Source: Fibrobacter sp. UBA4309
GTDB taxonomy: Bacteria; Fibrobacterota; Fibrobacteria; Fibrobacterales; Fibrobacteraceae
Reading direction: 5' to 3'
Assembly (NCBI RefSeq): GCF_002395745.1
Contig: NZ_DGUN01000025.1
Span: forward strand, 37,140 to 92,780
Length of the DNA: 55,641 nt
The notes under the pieces are model-generated. The model made no database searches, was not told the origin of the DNA, and saw only the letters and a program-made list of their open reading frames with translations. A program made the position numbers and the translations under genes. This document shows, piece after piece, positions 32,325-41,450 of this stretch. Numbering within the stretch: the first letter of the stretch is position 1; each line of letters begins with the position of its first letter.

Positions 32325-35126
32325 ATGTTCCAAATGAATTGCAAAAGATTCTTCACGATTTGCTCTTTACCCGTCCTTCTGGCGACGGGGGCTTTCGCCG
32401 ATGGGGTCGATTGCAGGGACTATACTCCGGAAAAGGATCGTTGGTGTTCGTACGCGCTTGTGGAACAGGCCAAGGGTATCCAGCTATACGTTGTCCCGGC
32501 GGGCGAAGACCCGGACGACATTTCCAAGGCGCTCCCCAATGAGGACTTTTACGTCTATGCCCCGCAGGCGGGCAACGATTCCGTTTCGTACTTCCTTGTG
32601 GCCGACAATTCGGAAATCGTGAACAAGCAGAAGGTGACTTCCGGTCCGAAGGATGCGCCGTACGTGATTGTCGGGGTCAAGGGCCTCTATCCCATCTACA
32701 ACGTTTCTATCGGTACGGCGACATTGGCCAACATGACCGACGTCGCTGTCAGCCGTATCTTCAATTTCTACGCCCCGGATATCGAGTACTGCCTTGACGA
32801 AGATTGCAAGAATGTCATCGATAACAAGAATATCCAGGAAACAAAGCTGGAAGTGGGCGATACGCTGACGATTTATTCCCGTACCGTTGTCCCTGTCGGC
32901 CCGCTGGCCGGCGAGACGGAAAAGCTGACGAAGACGTTCTTCATCAACAAGACCGGCGGCCAGAGCGATTCCCTGGTATTCCTGGACATGGCCAATGACC
33001 GCCTCCCGCTGACGCCCTTCGGCTACCAGCTGGACTACGTGGATGGCACCTCCAAGTTCAAGGTCACTACGAACTATGCCCTTACCGACGGTACGACGTT
33101 CACGGTGGACGGCTACCAGAACTTCCTGGTGGAAGGCGATACGAACTTCATTGTCTCTGACGAGTTCCCCGGCGGTCTCCGTTTTGACAACCATGATTTT
33201 CCCTCTATTGACAGCGCGTTCGTGTTCGACACCGACGGCGACGGCGTTGGCGACAGCGTTGCCGTCTATTTCGGCGGGAACATGCAGTTTATCGACGTGC
33301 AGTCGTTCGAGTACGACTGGCCGAAGAACGGCAAGTACACGGAGTTCGGTGGCGATGAAAACCACAAGGGCAATGTTTACGGCCTTAGCGGTGCGAAGAT
33401 GAACGCTTCCGGCGATTCTACCGAGGGCCTGATCCGCGCACAGGTGACTGCGACGAATTCCGGCGAAAAGTCTACGGTGGGCCCGGCCGAACTCCAGGAC
33501 CGCATCGGTCCCATCATCAAGAAGGCTTCCATTGTCTCGGGAAGCGGTTCGACCGATACGCTTATCGTGCAGTTCAGCAAGGATATCGATACGTCGTGGA
33601 CCAAGGGCAGGGGGCTGGTCGTGAACGGCAAGTCCTTTGACGAAGAGGCTATCCAGAAAGACGGCAACGTATGGAAATTTGTCGTGGAGCATGGCGTGGT
33701 TGTCGCGGGCGATTCCCTGCAGATTGCGACTTCTTGTGCCAAGAACGCCTGTCCTGACGGACTCATCAAGGCGGCCGACGGCAACGAGACCGGCAAGAAC
33801 AGGCCGGTGGAAGTCCAGAATGCCGGACAGCTCTACGTGGACGACGAGAACAACGGCTTCTACGACCGCGACGGTGACGGTCGCATGGACAGCGCCTCGG
33901 TGGCTTTCGACGTTCCTATCAAGAAGTCCGACCTGAAGAACCTGGATGTTATCCTCTACTGGCTGGATTCCAAGGGCGAAGTTGTCGAGATCCCGTTGCT
34001 GAACCTGGATTCCCTCGTGGAAAAGGGCGTTGTCACGCTTTCTTCTGACGGCAAGATTCTCGGCGTGGACATCGATCCTGAAAAGTACGATATCAAGAAG
34101 ATGCTCACCTCTATCGACAAGAGCTACTCGAAGTCGGGCAAGGACTACGGTTACGCCGAAGTCGTGAACCAGGTGACCATTAATGGCGAAACCGACGAGA
34201 AGAGGACGCTTCTTGCCATGAACGACCGCATTCCGCCGCAGATCCTTTCGACATTCCTGCAGCCGGAGTCCTTCCAGAAAATGGAATCGGACAAGCTGGT
34301 CATCGAATTTTCCGAAGCGATCGATCCCAAGGATATCAAGGACCTTTCCGACGCGTTCCTGTTCAGCGGTAACGGCGCCAAGTGGGAAAAGATCGACATG
34401 AACAATGTCGAATGGAGCGATGACCACAAGTCCGTCGCTATCCGCATGGAAGTCGGTACGGAACTCGATGAACGCATGAATCCGGCCGACTACATCCGCT
34501 TCAACGAAGAGTTCGACGGTTTCAAGGATGCTTCCGGCAATACTGTGTTCCACGAGCCGATGACGGTGATGTTGCAGGGCGATCCGCGTGTTCTGGCCAA
34601 GACGACCTCGCTTGCCACGAAGGATTTCGCGGACCTGCTTTCGGACAAGAAGGACTTTACCGTAAGGTTCGTGCCTGCGGATTCCTCGCTGACGGACGAG
34701 ATGAAGATGTCTCTCGGCGTGCTCATGAATATCGGTTTCTCCACGGTGATGACGAAGGATTCTACCGGCGGTGAAGTCCCTGACCTCGAAAACATCGGCC
34801 TTTCTTGGGAAATGTACGTGTATACCAACCTGGGCGGCTATGTCGCCAGCTCTTCCGGAAAGATCTACTGCAACGATTCGTTCTTCAATCCCGAAGGCAA
34901 GCAGGGTAGCGGGGAAGGCAACTGCCTCGAAAATCCCAAGAAGCTCTACTTCCGCTGGAACATGCGCAGCGCGAACGGCCGCAAGGTGGGAATAGGTGTT
35001 TATTTGGCCAAGTTCAAGATAAAGGTATTTGGCGCTAGAGATTCCTTTGAATATGAAAGATACTACAACTGGGGTGTCAAGGCGGGCAAGAACGGCCTCG
35101 ACTTGAAATCCATGGAAAAGAAGTAA
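32325..35126 (+). CDS. Large secreted surface protein with Ig-like and calcium-binding motifs
   Basis: This 933-residue protein has a signal peptide ending AFA (residue 24 or so). Repeated units of about 100-150 residues resemble SbsA-type Ig-like domains (DRIGPIIKKASIV...TLIVQFSKDI; DRIPPQILSTFLQ...LVIEFSEAID). They alternate with DxDGDG calcium-binding-like loops (DTDGDGVGDSVAVYF, DRDGDGRMDSASVAF). The C-terminus (LYFRWNMRSANGRKVGIGVYLAKFKIKV) matches that of the next gene, indicating a paralogous pair, and resembles FlgD-like or sorting-type ends. GAGG lies before ATG 32325; a second ATG at 32334 is possible. It is cotranscribed with the next gene, 18 bases away. I do not recognise a specific function; adhesion or surface scaffolding is a guess. 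Confidence 0.8.
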   Translation: MFQMNCKRFFTICSLPVLLATGAFADGVDCRDYTPEKDRWCSYALVEQAKGIQLYVVPAGEDPDDISKALPNEDFYVYAPQAGNDSVSYFLVADNSEIVNKQKVTSGPKDAPYVIVGVKGLYPIYNVSIGTATLANMTDVAVSRIFNFYAPDIEYCLDEDCKNVIDNKNIQETKLEVGDTLTIYSRTVVPVGPLAGETEKLTKTFFINKTGGQSDSLVFLDMANDRLPLTPFGYQLDYVDGTSKFKVTTNYALTDGTTFTVDGYQNFLVEGDTNFIVSDEFPGGLRFDNHDFPSIDSAFVFDTDGDGVGDSVAVYFGGNMQFIDVQSFEYDWPKNGKYTEFGGDENHKGNVYGLSGAKMNASGDSTEGLIRAQVTATNSGEKSTVGPAELQDRIGPIIKKASIVSGSGSTDTLIVQFSKDIDTSWTKGRGLVVNGKSFDEEAIQKDGNVWKFVVEHGVVVAGDSLQIATSCAKNACPDGLIKAADGNETGKNRPVEVQNAGQLYVDDENNGFYDRDGDGRMDSASVAFDVPIKKSDLKNLDVILYWLDSKGEVVEIPLLNLDSLVEKGVVTLSSDGKILGVDIDPEKYDIKKMLTSIDKSYSKSGKDYGYAEVVNQVTINGETDEKRTLLAMNDRIPPQILSTFLQPESFQKMESDKLVIEFSEAIDPKDIKDLSDAFLFSGNGAKWEKIDMNNVEWSDDHKSVAIRMEVGTELDERMNPADYIRFNEEFDGFKDASGNTVFHEPMTVMLQGDPRVLAKTTSLATKDFADLLSDKKDFTVRFVPADSSLTDEMKMSLGVLMNIGFSTVMTKDSTGGEVPDLENIGLSWEMYVYTNLGGYVASSSGKIYCNDSFFNPEGKQGSGEGNCLENPKKLYFRWNMRSANGRKVGIGVYLAKFKIKVFGARDSFEYERYYNWGVKAGKNGLDLKSMEKK

Positions 35127-35144
35127 CTTTCAGAGGGTGATGCT

Positions 35145-38100
35145 ATGAAAAAGATGACAACGAAGGTTTTGGTTTTTGCACTGCTGGGATGCTTCGGCAT
35201 CGCGGGTGCCGCCTCGAACATCGCTCCGCCGGATAACCCCGCGACGGGTATCTGGATACAGCAGATTGGCGATATCGTGCCGCATGCGGGTACGAAGGCA
35301 ACGCTGTACTATACGAAGTACTCCAACTATACGAAGGATGCCGTGAAGAGCCTCCAGTACTACTACGACGGTGCGGGTTACCTGCAGCTGTTGCAGAAGG
35401 ATACGCTTTGCGGTAAGGAAGATGGAATGGCCGGTGCAGACGGCATTGTCCACCATCCGGATGGCGACCTCATTGTTGCCGCGCAGGGCAATGGCGGCAA
35501 CGCTGTCCACAAAATAGCCAAGAACAAGAAAAAGGCTGGGAAGGGAAAGTGCCTTATCAAGACCTCCAAGACCTCGGAAGGCGTATGGCACTTGATGAAC
35601 GACCCTTCGGGCAAGTATGTGTGGGCTGCGGGTATTCCCGGCAAGCTGCATAGGATCCGGATTGACGATGCCGTTGAAGGGAAGTTTGATACGCTGGGCT
35701 ACAACGTGACGCTCGTTCCCGATAAGGATGACCGTGAAAAGCACAATTCCATGTCTACGCTGATTTGGGACGAGGAAGGCCATGCTTTCTTTACGCGTTC
35801 GGACTATCGTGGTGGTGGTTGCGAAATTACCAGGAATGCCACGGGCGGAGTCGGTTACGATTTCGTTGTCTGCGATTCTACGCAGAAAAAAATTGAAGCC
35901 GCGAAGGCTTATTTCGGTTACATTACCGATACGACCAAGGTCGTTATCAGGACAGCGCAGGACAGGAACAAGTATCGCGGTGAAATTGGCGATACGGTCA
36001 TTACCCATCTTGGAACAAAGATTTTGATTGACTCCCTGGAAGGGGCTCACGGCGGTACCTACGACCCCTACTCGAAGACGATATTCGTGTTTGGCGGCGC
36101 CCGCATTGTCCAGATTAAGCCCTATATCGAAGGTGGCAAGATGAAGGCTTCGAAGGTTGGCGTCATTGACTTGCGAGATTACTTCTTCGATGAAACCTAT
36201 TCGAGTTTCCCGGAACCGAGAACGAACGACCATGTGGGTTGGCGCCTGGACCAGGGAACCGTTGACGGCATGGGGCATCTCTTTGTGGCCAGCAATACGG
36301 GTCACCTCGTGTTCGTGGACTATGCCGCGAACCCCCTCAAGCAGATTAACGATAACATCCTCGTGCACTTGCAGTGGATAGACAACTTCCTCGACGACCT
36401 GGCTCCGCTTTCCGGTGCGGGCATTGTCAAGACTGGTGCGCAATCCGGTGAGGACATCGAGATTTCGAGCGGTGCAAACTACAGTTCTTCCATGGTGCAG
36501 TTCCAATCGAGCAGCAGCGAAAATGGCAATTCTTCTGGCGGCACCAATAATTCTTCGGGCAATAACAACTCTTCTGGCAATACGAATTCCAGTGGCGGGA
36601 ACAATTCTTCGAGTTCCGGAAAGTCCAGCAGCTCGGGCCCTGTCCTTTACTCGTCCGGCAACAACGGCTCCAGCGGTAGCAATGGCTCTAGCGGCAGTAA
36701 CGGTTCTAGCGGCAGCAACAACGGTTCCAGTGGCAGCACGGGCAATTCCAGCGGTGGTAACAACAACGGCTCCAGTGGCAGCAATAACGGCTCCAGCGGC
36801 AGCACGGGCAATTCCAGCGGTGGCGGCAATAGCGGCTCCTCCAGCAGCGGCAACCAGGGCTCCGGCCAGGAAATCGTCTTGAACTCCAGTTCTTCTAACC
36901 GCTATGCGGGCTTTACCGATTACGACCTGAGCAGCAGCGGCGGCCTGGACTTCTATCCGTCGCAGGACAAGTTCGACGATGGCGACGAGGTCGTGTCCGA
37001 AACGGTGGTGCTGGTGCCTGTCGATACCGCCAAGGGCACGCCGGGTACGGTGACCGTGGGCGAGAATACCTACCTCGTGGTGGATAATCCGAAGGGTATC
37101 AGCCTCGACCTGCGTTACAATTCCAATATCGACTCCGCCCAGGTGGGCCAGCTTGTCGCCTTGACCCTGGATTCTGCCAAGGTGGCCGAAATCTTTGGCG
37201 AAGATGCCGATTCGCTCATATTTGCTACGGCCTCCAACCTGACGATTATCGATCCGGACAATCCGAATCCGGGCGACACTATCAAGGTGGCCAACGATGG
37301 TTCCGTGACAATTTGGGTTACTGCCACTACTCCGGTGGATGGCGGGACGATTATCATTGCCGGCCCGAACGGCAGGATTGTCATTATCGACAACATCAAC
37401 TTCTATGACCCGATTCCTGATGCGGACAAGGGCTACATCAAGGATTCCGATGGCGATGAAAAACTCGACTTCCTGGAAATCGTGCTGAGGGATACCTTGG
37501 AAACTGGCCTTAGCGTGTACTCCGTGGCGCTGGTCGTCAATGGCGATACCCTGACGGCTTCCGATGTCCCCGAGCTCAATACGATTACGCAGAGCCTGAA
37601 CGCCTACGAAACCAAGAAGGTGAATACGATCTCGCTCAACGTGTCCGACATGAAACTCCCGAGCGACTTCCCGAAAGACGCGTACGCGATCATTACTTAT
37701 GCTAATGCCGAAAATACCCATTACCAGCGTATTGCGCCGGTTGTGGAAGTCGGCAGCCGCATTATCGAATCGGCACAGGCTATCCGCAACAAGAACGGCA
37801 AGGACTCGCTGTTCATCAAGTTCAACATCGACTTGATCCCGGCGGACCTCTCCGATCCGGAAATGCTGGTGATGCTCAAGCAGAAGGCCAAGAAGTTCGG
37901 CTTTGTCGGACAGGTTTCCAGTGTGTACATGCCGACAAAGAACATCGTGATTCTCGTGGGCGATTCCCTGGGACTCCTGGGCGACATGAAGGATAGCGTG
38001 TCCCTGCATCCGGCGGCATCGTTCAAGAACCTCCCATACGTCACTTCGGACGAATTCGACCGCGAGGTGCCGGTATCCGTTATGGACCGCGTGCCGGCTG

Positions 38101-39338
38101 TCAAGAACGTGGAATACTGGGATACCGATGGCGATGGCGTCCTGGACAAGATCGTGACCCGGTTTAGCGGGAAGCTGACTTCCGAAGAAGTGGGCATGCT
38201 CTACATGACATATCCGTGGTACAGCGATCGCGGCATGCTTATCCAGTTGCAGGCCCAGCCGGACGACTTCATGCTCTCTGACGATTCCATGAGCGTGAGC
38301 TGGAATGTGTTCTATCCGTCGAAGATCGCTTCGGGCGTGACGAACATCAGCGAAGACCTGCCCCCGGCAACCGTGTATACGTACTACAAGGTTCTCGGTG
38401 AGACCTTCGTGACCGAAGACCCGGCTCCGCTTGTCGACAAGATGTCCCCGGTGGTTGTGGGTGCTACGCTGAATTACGGCAAGAAGGCGGACACCTTGCT
38501 GGTGCGCTTCTCTGAACAGGTCCTGTACAAGGATCTGCAGGGCCGCGACTTCTTCGCCTACATCCACGGCAAGGACACTATCGACCTGTTGCCGACCAGT
38601 ATCGAATGGCTGCAGGACGGCAAGACCGCAAAACTCATCCTGGACGGCAGCGTCGCCACGATCATGCCGGGCGATTCCCTCATGGTCGTGAGGGGCGCGA
38701 AGGATAACATCCGCGACAACTACGGCAACATTGCTGGCGAAAATCCGTCGGCGGTGATTATCGGCGGTCTGTTGAACCATCTCGTCGAGGCGACCAACAT
38801 GGGCACGTTCGATATCAACGACAACCGTATAGTTGCCGAAGACGAATCCAAGAGCTATACGCTCCAGACGGTGAGCTCGGTGAACCTGCGCTACATGCCT
38901 GGTTCGACGACGAAGGAAGATTTGGAGAAAGAAGGCGCGCTAGGCCAGCTGGTACAGCTCGGCGAACGCTTTGTGCCGCAGCTCCTTGACAGGGCCCAGA
39001 TTTCTGCCGACGGTACGGTGGACCCGTCCGTCCTCGATTCCCTGGATCCGGCCAAGGTCTACATCACCTTCGTGGTCAACTACTACGATCACCTGGGACA
39101 GTACGTGAACGACACGACCATCATGGTTCCCTGTAACAGCCCGAAGTTCGCGGGCAACTGCTTGAGTTCCGACAAGAAGGTGTTCGTGAACTGGAACTTC
39201 AAGGACCATACGGGCCGATTCGTGGGAAGCGGCATTTACATGGTGCAGTTCAAGATGGTGGTCCGCTACGAGAAGAAGGAAATCAAGGAAGAAATCAAGG
39301 ACAAGTGGGGAGTCCGCCGCAAGAAACATAAAAAGTAG
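35145..39338 (+). CDS. Giant secreted surface protein: propeller-like N-terminus, Ser/Gly/Asn linker, Ig-like C-terminus
   Basis: This 1397-residue protein has a signal peptide ending AGAA. Residues about 30-420 contain repeated short strand motifs (GIVHHPDGDLIVAAQG, KYVWAAGIPGKLHRI, EGHAFFTRSDYRGGGCE, GHLFVASNTGHLVFV) suggestive of a beta-propeller. Residues about 440-590 are a low-complexity Ser/Gly/Asn linker. The rest carries two acidic loops (DSDGDEKLDFLEIVL, DTDGDGVLDKIVTRF) and SbsA-like Ig units, ending NWNFKDHTGRFVGSGIYMVQFKM plus a very basic tail (RRKKHKK). The C-terminal half is paralogous to the preceding gene. Partnership at the cell surface is likely; the function is unknown. 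AGAGGG precedes the start. Confidence 0.82.
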   Translation: MKKMTTKVLVFALLGCFGIAGAASNIAPPDNPATGIWIQQIGDIVPHAGTKATLYYTKYSNYTKDAVKSLQYYYDGAGYLQLLQKDTLCGKEDGMAGADGIVHHPDGDLIVAAQGNGGNAVHKIAKNKKKAGKGKCLIKTSKTSEGVWHLMNDPSGKYVWAAGIPGKLHRIRIDDAVEGKFDTLGYNVTLVPDKDDREKHNSMSTLIWDEEGHAFFTRSDYRGGGCEITRNATGGVGYDFVVCDSTQKKIEAAKAYFGYITDTTKVVIRTAQDRNKYRGEIGDTVITHLGTKILIDSLEGAHGGTYDPYSKTIFVFGGARIVQIKPYIEGGKMKASKVGVIDLRDYFFDETYSSFPEPRTNDHVGWRLDQGTVDGMGHLFVASNTGHLVFVDYAANPLKQINDNILVHLQWIDNFLDDLAPLSGAGIVKTGAQSGEDIEISSGANYSSSMVQFQSSSSENGNSSGGTNNSSGNNNSSGNTNSSGGNNSSSSGKSSSSGPVLYSSGNNGSSGSNGSSGSNGSSGSNNGSSGSTGNSSGGNNNGSSGSNNGSSGSTGNSSGGGNSGSSSSGNQGSGQEIVLNSSSSNRYAGFTDYDLSSSGGLDFYPSQDKFDDGDEVVSETVVLVPVDTAKGTPGTVTVGENTYLVVDNPKGISLDLRYNSNIDSAQVGQLVALTLDSAKVAEIFGEDADSLIFATASNLTIIDPDNPNPGDTIKVANDGSVTIWVTATTPVDGGTIIIAGPNGRIVIIDNINFYDPIPDADKGYIKDSDGDEKLDFLEIVLRDTLETGLSVYSVALVVNGDTLTASDVPELNTITQSLNAYETKKVNTISLNVSDMKLPSDFPKDAYAIITYANAENTHYQRIAPVVEVGSRIIESAQAIRNKNGKDSLFIKFNIDLIPADLSDPEMLVMLKQKAKKFGFVGQVSSVYMPTKNIVILVGDSLGLLGDMKDSVSLHPAASFKNLPYVTSDEFDREVPVSVMDRVPAVKNVEYWDTDGDGVLDKIVTRFSGKLTSEEVGMLYMTYPWYSDRGMLIQLQAQPDDFMLSDDSMSVSWNVFYPSKIASGVTNISEDLPPATVYTYYKVLGETFVTEDPAPLVDKMSPVVVGATLNYGKKADTLLVRFSEQVLYKDLQGRDFFAYIHGKDTIDLLPTSIEWLQDGKTAKLILDGSVATIMPGDSLMVVRGAKDNIRDNYGNIAGENPSAVIIGGLLNHLVEATNMGTFDINDNRIVAEDESKSYTLQTVSSVNLRYMPGSTTKEDLEKEGALGQLVQLGERFVPQLLDRAQISADGTVDPSVLDSLDPAKVYITFVVNYYDHLGQYVNDTTIMVPCNSPKFAGNCLSSDKKVFVNWNFKDHTGRFVGSGIYMVQFKMVVRYEKKEIKEEIKDKWGVRRKKHKK
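36487..36900 (+). repeat. Low-complexity AGC/GGC/AAC repeat tract encoding the Ser/Gly/Asn linker
   Basis: Short units such as 'ggctctagcggcagtaac' and 'ggcaattccagcggtggt' recur many times, encoding GSSGSN and GNSSGG. It is the DNA counterpart of the flexible linker and a possible site of slippage or recombination. Confidence 0.8.
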
Positions 39339-39345
39339 GCTATAC

Positions 39346-39379
39346 GAAAACGCCCCGGCTTTGAACCGGGGCGTTTTTT
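39346..39379 (+). terminator. Terminator of the surface-protein operon
   Basis: AAAACGCCCCGG-CTTTGAA-CCGGGGCGTTTTTT is a near-perfect stem ending in a T run. Confidence 0.93.
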
Positions 39380-39500
39380 CGAGGTGTAAGAAAAATTTTT
39401 TTCGGCTTGCTATTTGTTGATGCTTGTTGACGGTAGCCGGTGCTTGGAATAGGGATCCAGGGGGCGGAGCCCCATGCGTCTGAAACGGCTATTACTTATT

Positions 39501-39557
39501 GATGCTTCGCATCCATAAGTGCTTCGCCTCGGTCATGCGCAAGCCTTCGGTTTGCGC
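39501..39557. repeat. Mini-hairpin cluster near the end of the sigma factor gene
   Basis: GATGC-TTC-GCATC (39501-39513) and GCGCAA...TTGCGC (39537-39557) with a ccTTCGg centre, plus several 'gcttcgcc' words. The style is the same as the clusters at 5.8-6.0 and 29.4 kb. Confidence 0.55.
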
Positions 39558-39572
39558 GCGTCGCTCGGCTTG

Positions 39573-40385
39573 CTACTTATTAATAGCCGCGAGGAACGCG
39601 TCTTTCTTTTCTTGGAGGAATTCCTTGCTGTTGTACTTGCGGATGCGGCGCAGGGCCTGGTCGCGCAGCTGGCGGACGCGTTCGTGCGAGATGTTCATGG
39701 ATTCGCCCACTTCGCGCAACGTTTGCGGGGCTTCCTGGTTGATGCCGAAGATGCCAGTGATGACCTTCGCTTCGCGTTCGGGGAGCTGTTCCATCAAGTC
39801 GCGGGCCAGGGCCTCGACGCTCTGGATTTCGGAATCGGCTTCCGGGTTCGATGCGGCGGTATCGGGCAGGACTTCGGCGTAGGTCGCCTTGGAGTCGGCC
39901 TTGAGCGGGCTGTCGAAGGAAACGCCGCGCTGCCCGATCTGGATGAGCTCGCGGATTTCTTCGTTGATTTCCTTGCCGCGGGACTGTTCGTGCAAAGCCT
40001 TGCGCACGCGGAGGTGCTGGTTCGCCGGCAGGCGGATGAGGTTGCCCTGCTCGTTGATGGCACGGGTAATGTAGGCCTTGATCCACCACACGCCATAGCT
40101 GATGAACTTGAGACCGCGGTCATATTCGAACGATTCGATAGCACGGACAAGGCCCATGGCGCCTTCGCTCACGAGGTCCGGGAGCGGGATGGGGCAGCCG
40201 CGGTACTGGATGGCCACCTTGAGAACGAATCTCATGTTGGCAGAGATCAACTTCTTGCGGGCAATTCTATCGCCTTCCTTGGCTCTTTTGAAAAGAATCT
40301 GTTCTTCTTCACGGGAAAGCGGTGCGGTGCGTCTAATGTCTTCTAGGTAACGTTTGAGAGTAGTGTCTGTCGAATCGATATGCAT
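39573..40385 (-). CDS. Sigma-70 family RNA polymerase sigma factor (short RpoD-like)
   Basis: This 270-residue factor has regions 1.2 (DTTLKRYLEDIRRTAPLSREEE), 2 (DLVSEGAMGLVRAIESFEYDRGLKFISYGVWWIKAYITRAI, the core-binding and -10 recognition helices), 3 and 4 (LPEREAKVITGIFGI, TLREVGESMNISHERVRQLRDQALRRIRKY, the -35 helix-turn-helix). It lacks region 1.1, as primary sigma factors of Bacteroidota do. It could be a primary or a group 2 factor; other sigma genes of the genome would be needed to decide. The open frame extends to 40439; ATG 40385 is chosen because AAGGA precedes it and MHIDSTDTTLKRYL matches the family start. It is divergent from the methyltransferase gene. Confidence 0.93.
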   Translation of the reverse strand: MHIDSTDTTLKRYLEDIRRTAPLSREEEQILFKRAKEGDRIARKKLISANMRFVLKVAIQYRGCPIPLPDLVSEGAMGLVRAIESFEYDRGLKFISYGVWWIKAYITRAINEQGNLIRLPANQHLRVRKALHEQSRGKEINEEIRELIQIGQRGVSFDSPLKADSKATYAEVLPDTAASNPEADSEIQSVEALARDLMEQLPEREAKVITGIFGINQEAPQTLREVGESMNISHERVRQLRDQALRRIRKYNSKEFLQEKKDAFLAAINK

Positions 40386-40661
40386 TGTAAATCCTTGCCC
40401 TCTAAATATCGCTTTTTTTATTAGCAAGTTGTGTGCCAAAAGTGTAAAATTTTGCCTTTCATTTCTTGAAATGGCTATTTTTGAGCGCTTTAAGGGTTTG
40501 TCCAGTATAAGAATATAGAAAAATCCTACATATTGTCATTAAAAAATTACAAATGTCATCTTTTTGTAACAAGTGGTCGTGGGGAAATGCCCCGTTTTGA
40601 AAAAGCCTGGCCCTGGGGTACGCCCTTTGGACCATACATTTTTTCGTATATTTTCCGCGTT

Positions 40662-41441
40662 ATGTCGATTAAAGAACCTGATCAATCCGTCTGGAACCGC
40701 TTCTGGCAGAAAAAAAACGACATGGACAAGGTCTATCCTTCGTCCCCTTCCGTCTTGAACGCCATCAAGAAGAACTTCAAGCTCGAAGGCCTGAAGGTGT
40801 TGGAAGTCGGTGCCGGAACCGGTCGCGACAGTGCGGAACTTGCCCGCCTGGGCGCCGATGTGTATGTCCTTGATTTTGCAGAGAATAGCCTCAAGATTGT
40901 CGACGCCCTGCGTGCCAAGGAAAACCTTTATGACAATTTGAAACTCGTCCGCGGCGATGCCTTCAAGTCCCCGTTCCCGGATTGCACCTTTGACCTGGTT
41001 TTCCACCAGGGCCTTGCCGAACATTTCAAGGATTCCCTCCCGCTTATCCAGGAGAACTACCGTATCTTGAAACATGGCGGCTGTTGTCTCTGCGATGTCC
41101 CGCAGACTGTCCACCCCTATACAGTGATTAAACACATTTTGATCGCTATGGACAAGTGGTTCGCCGGCTGGGAAAAGCAGTTCACCATGCCGCAGCTCAA
41201 GAAGCTCATGAAGGATGCCGGGTTCAGGTGCGAATACGCCTATGGCGACTGGATGCGCCCGAACCTCTTTTATCGCATGCTCCGTGAGTTCGGTTTCAAG
41301 GTGGGTGTGGAACTGCCCAAGTACCCCTTGCAGGGCTCGGCTTACCAGAAGGCGAAAGACGCTATTCTCGATGCGCTCAAGTCGGTGCCGGCCATGCACT
41401 ATACCCAGCTCTCTATCGGAGTGATTGGCCGCAAGCCGTAG
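40662..41441 (+). CDS. SAM-dependent class I methyltransferase
   Basis: This 259-residue protein has motif I LKVLEVGAGTGRDSAELARLGADVYVLD (SAM-binding glycines and acidic residue) and the following DAFKSPFPDCTFDLVFHQGLAEHF and YRILKHGGCCLCDVP segments, as in Methyltransf_11 proteins. The substrate is unknown. The C-terminal third (about 150-259) has an aromatic and basic character. The open frame begins at 40533, but MSIKEPDQSVWNRFW at 40662 is the more natural start. It heads a rightward gene run with a flippase-like membrane protein, which may link it to lipid or glycan modification. Confidence 0.85.
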   Translation: MSIKEPDQSVWNRFWQKKNDMDKVYPSSPSVLNAIKKNFKLEGLKVLEVGAGTGRDSAELARLGADVYVLDFAENSLKIVDALRAKENLYDNLKLVRGDAFKSPFPDCTFDLVFHQGLAEHFKDSLPLIQENYRILKHGGCCLCDVPQTVHPYTVIKHILIAMDKWFAGWEKQFTMPQLKKLMKDAGFRCEYAYGDWMRPNLFYRMLREFGFKVGVELPKYPLQGSAYQKAKDAILDALKSVPAMHYTQLSIGVIGRKP

Positions 41442-41450
41442 GTTTTCCGA

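Noticed and set aside
36640..36860. Repeat array resembling CRISPR
   Set aside because: Units are 6-18 bases, contiguous, in frame and encode Ser/Gly/Asn; there are no spacers and no cas genes.
35130..38780. 1216-residue open frame opposite the giant surface protein gene
   Set aside because: Antisense shadow with low-complexity Arg, His and Val composition; the plus-strand frame has a signal peptide, ribosome binding site and recognisable domains.
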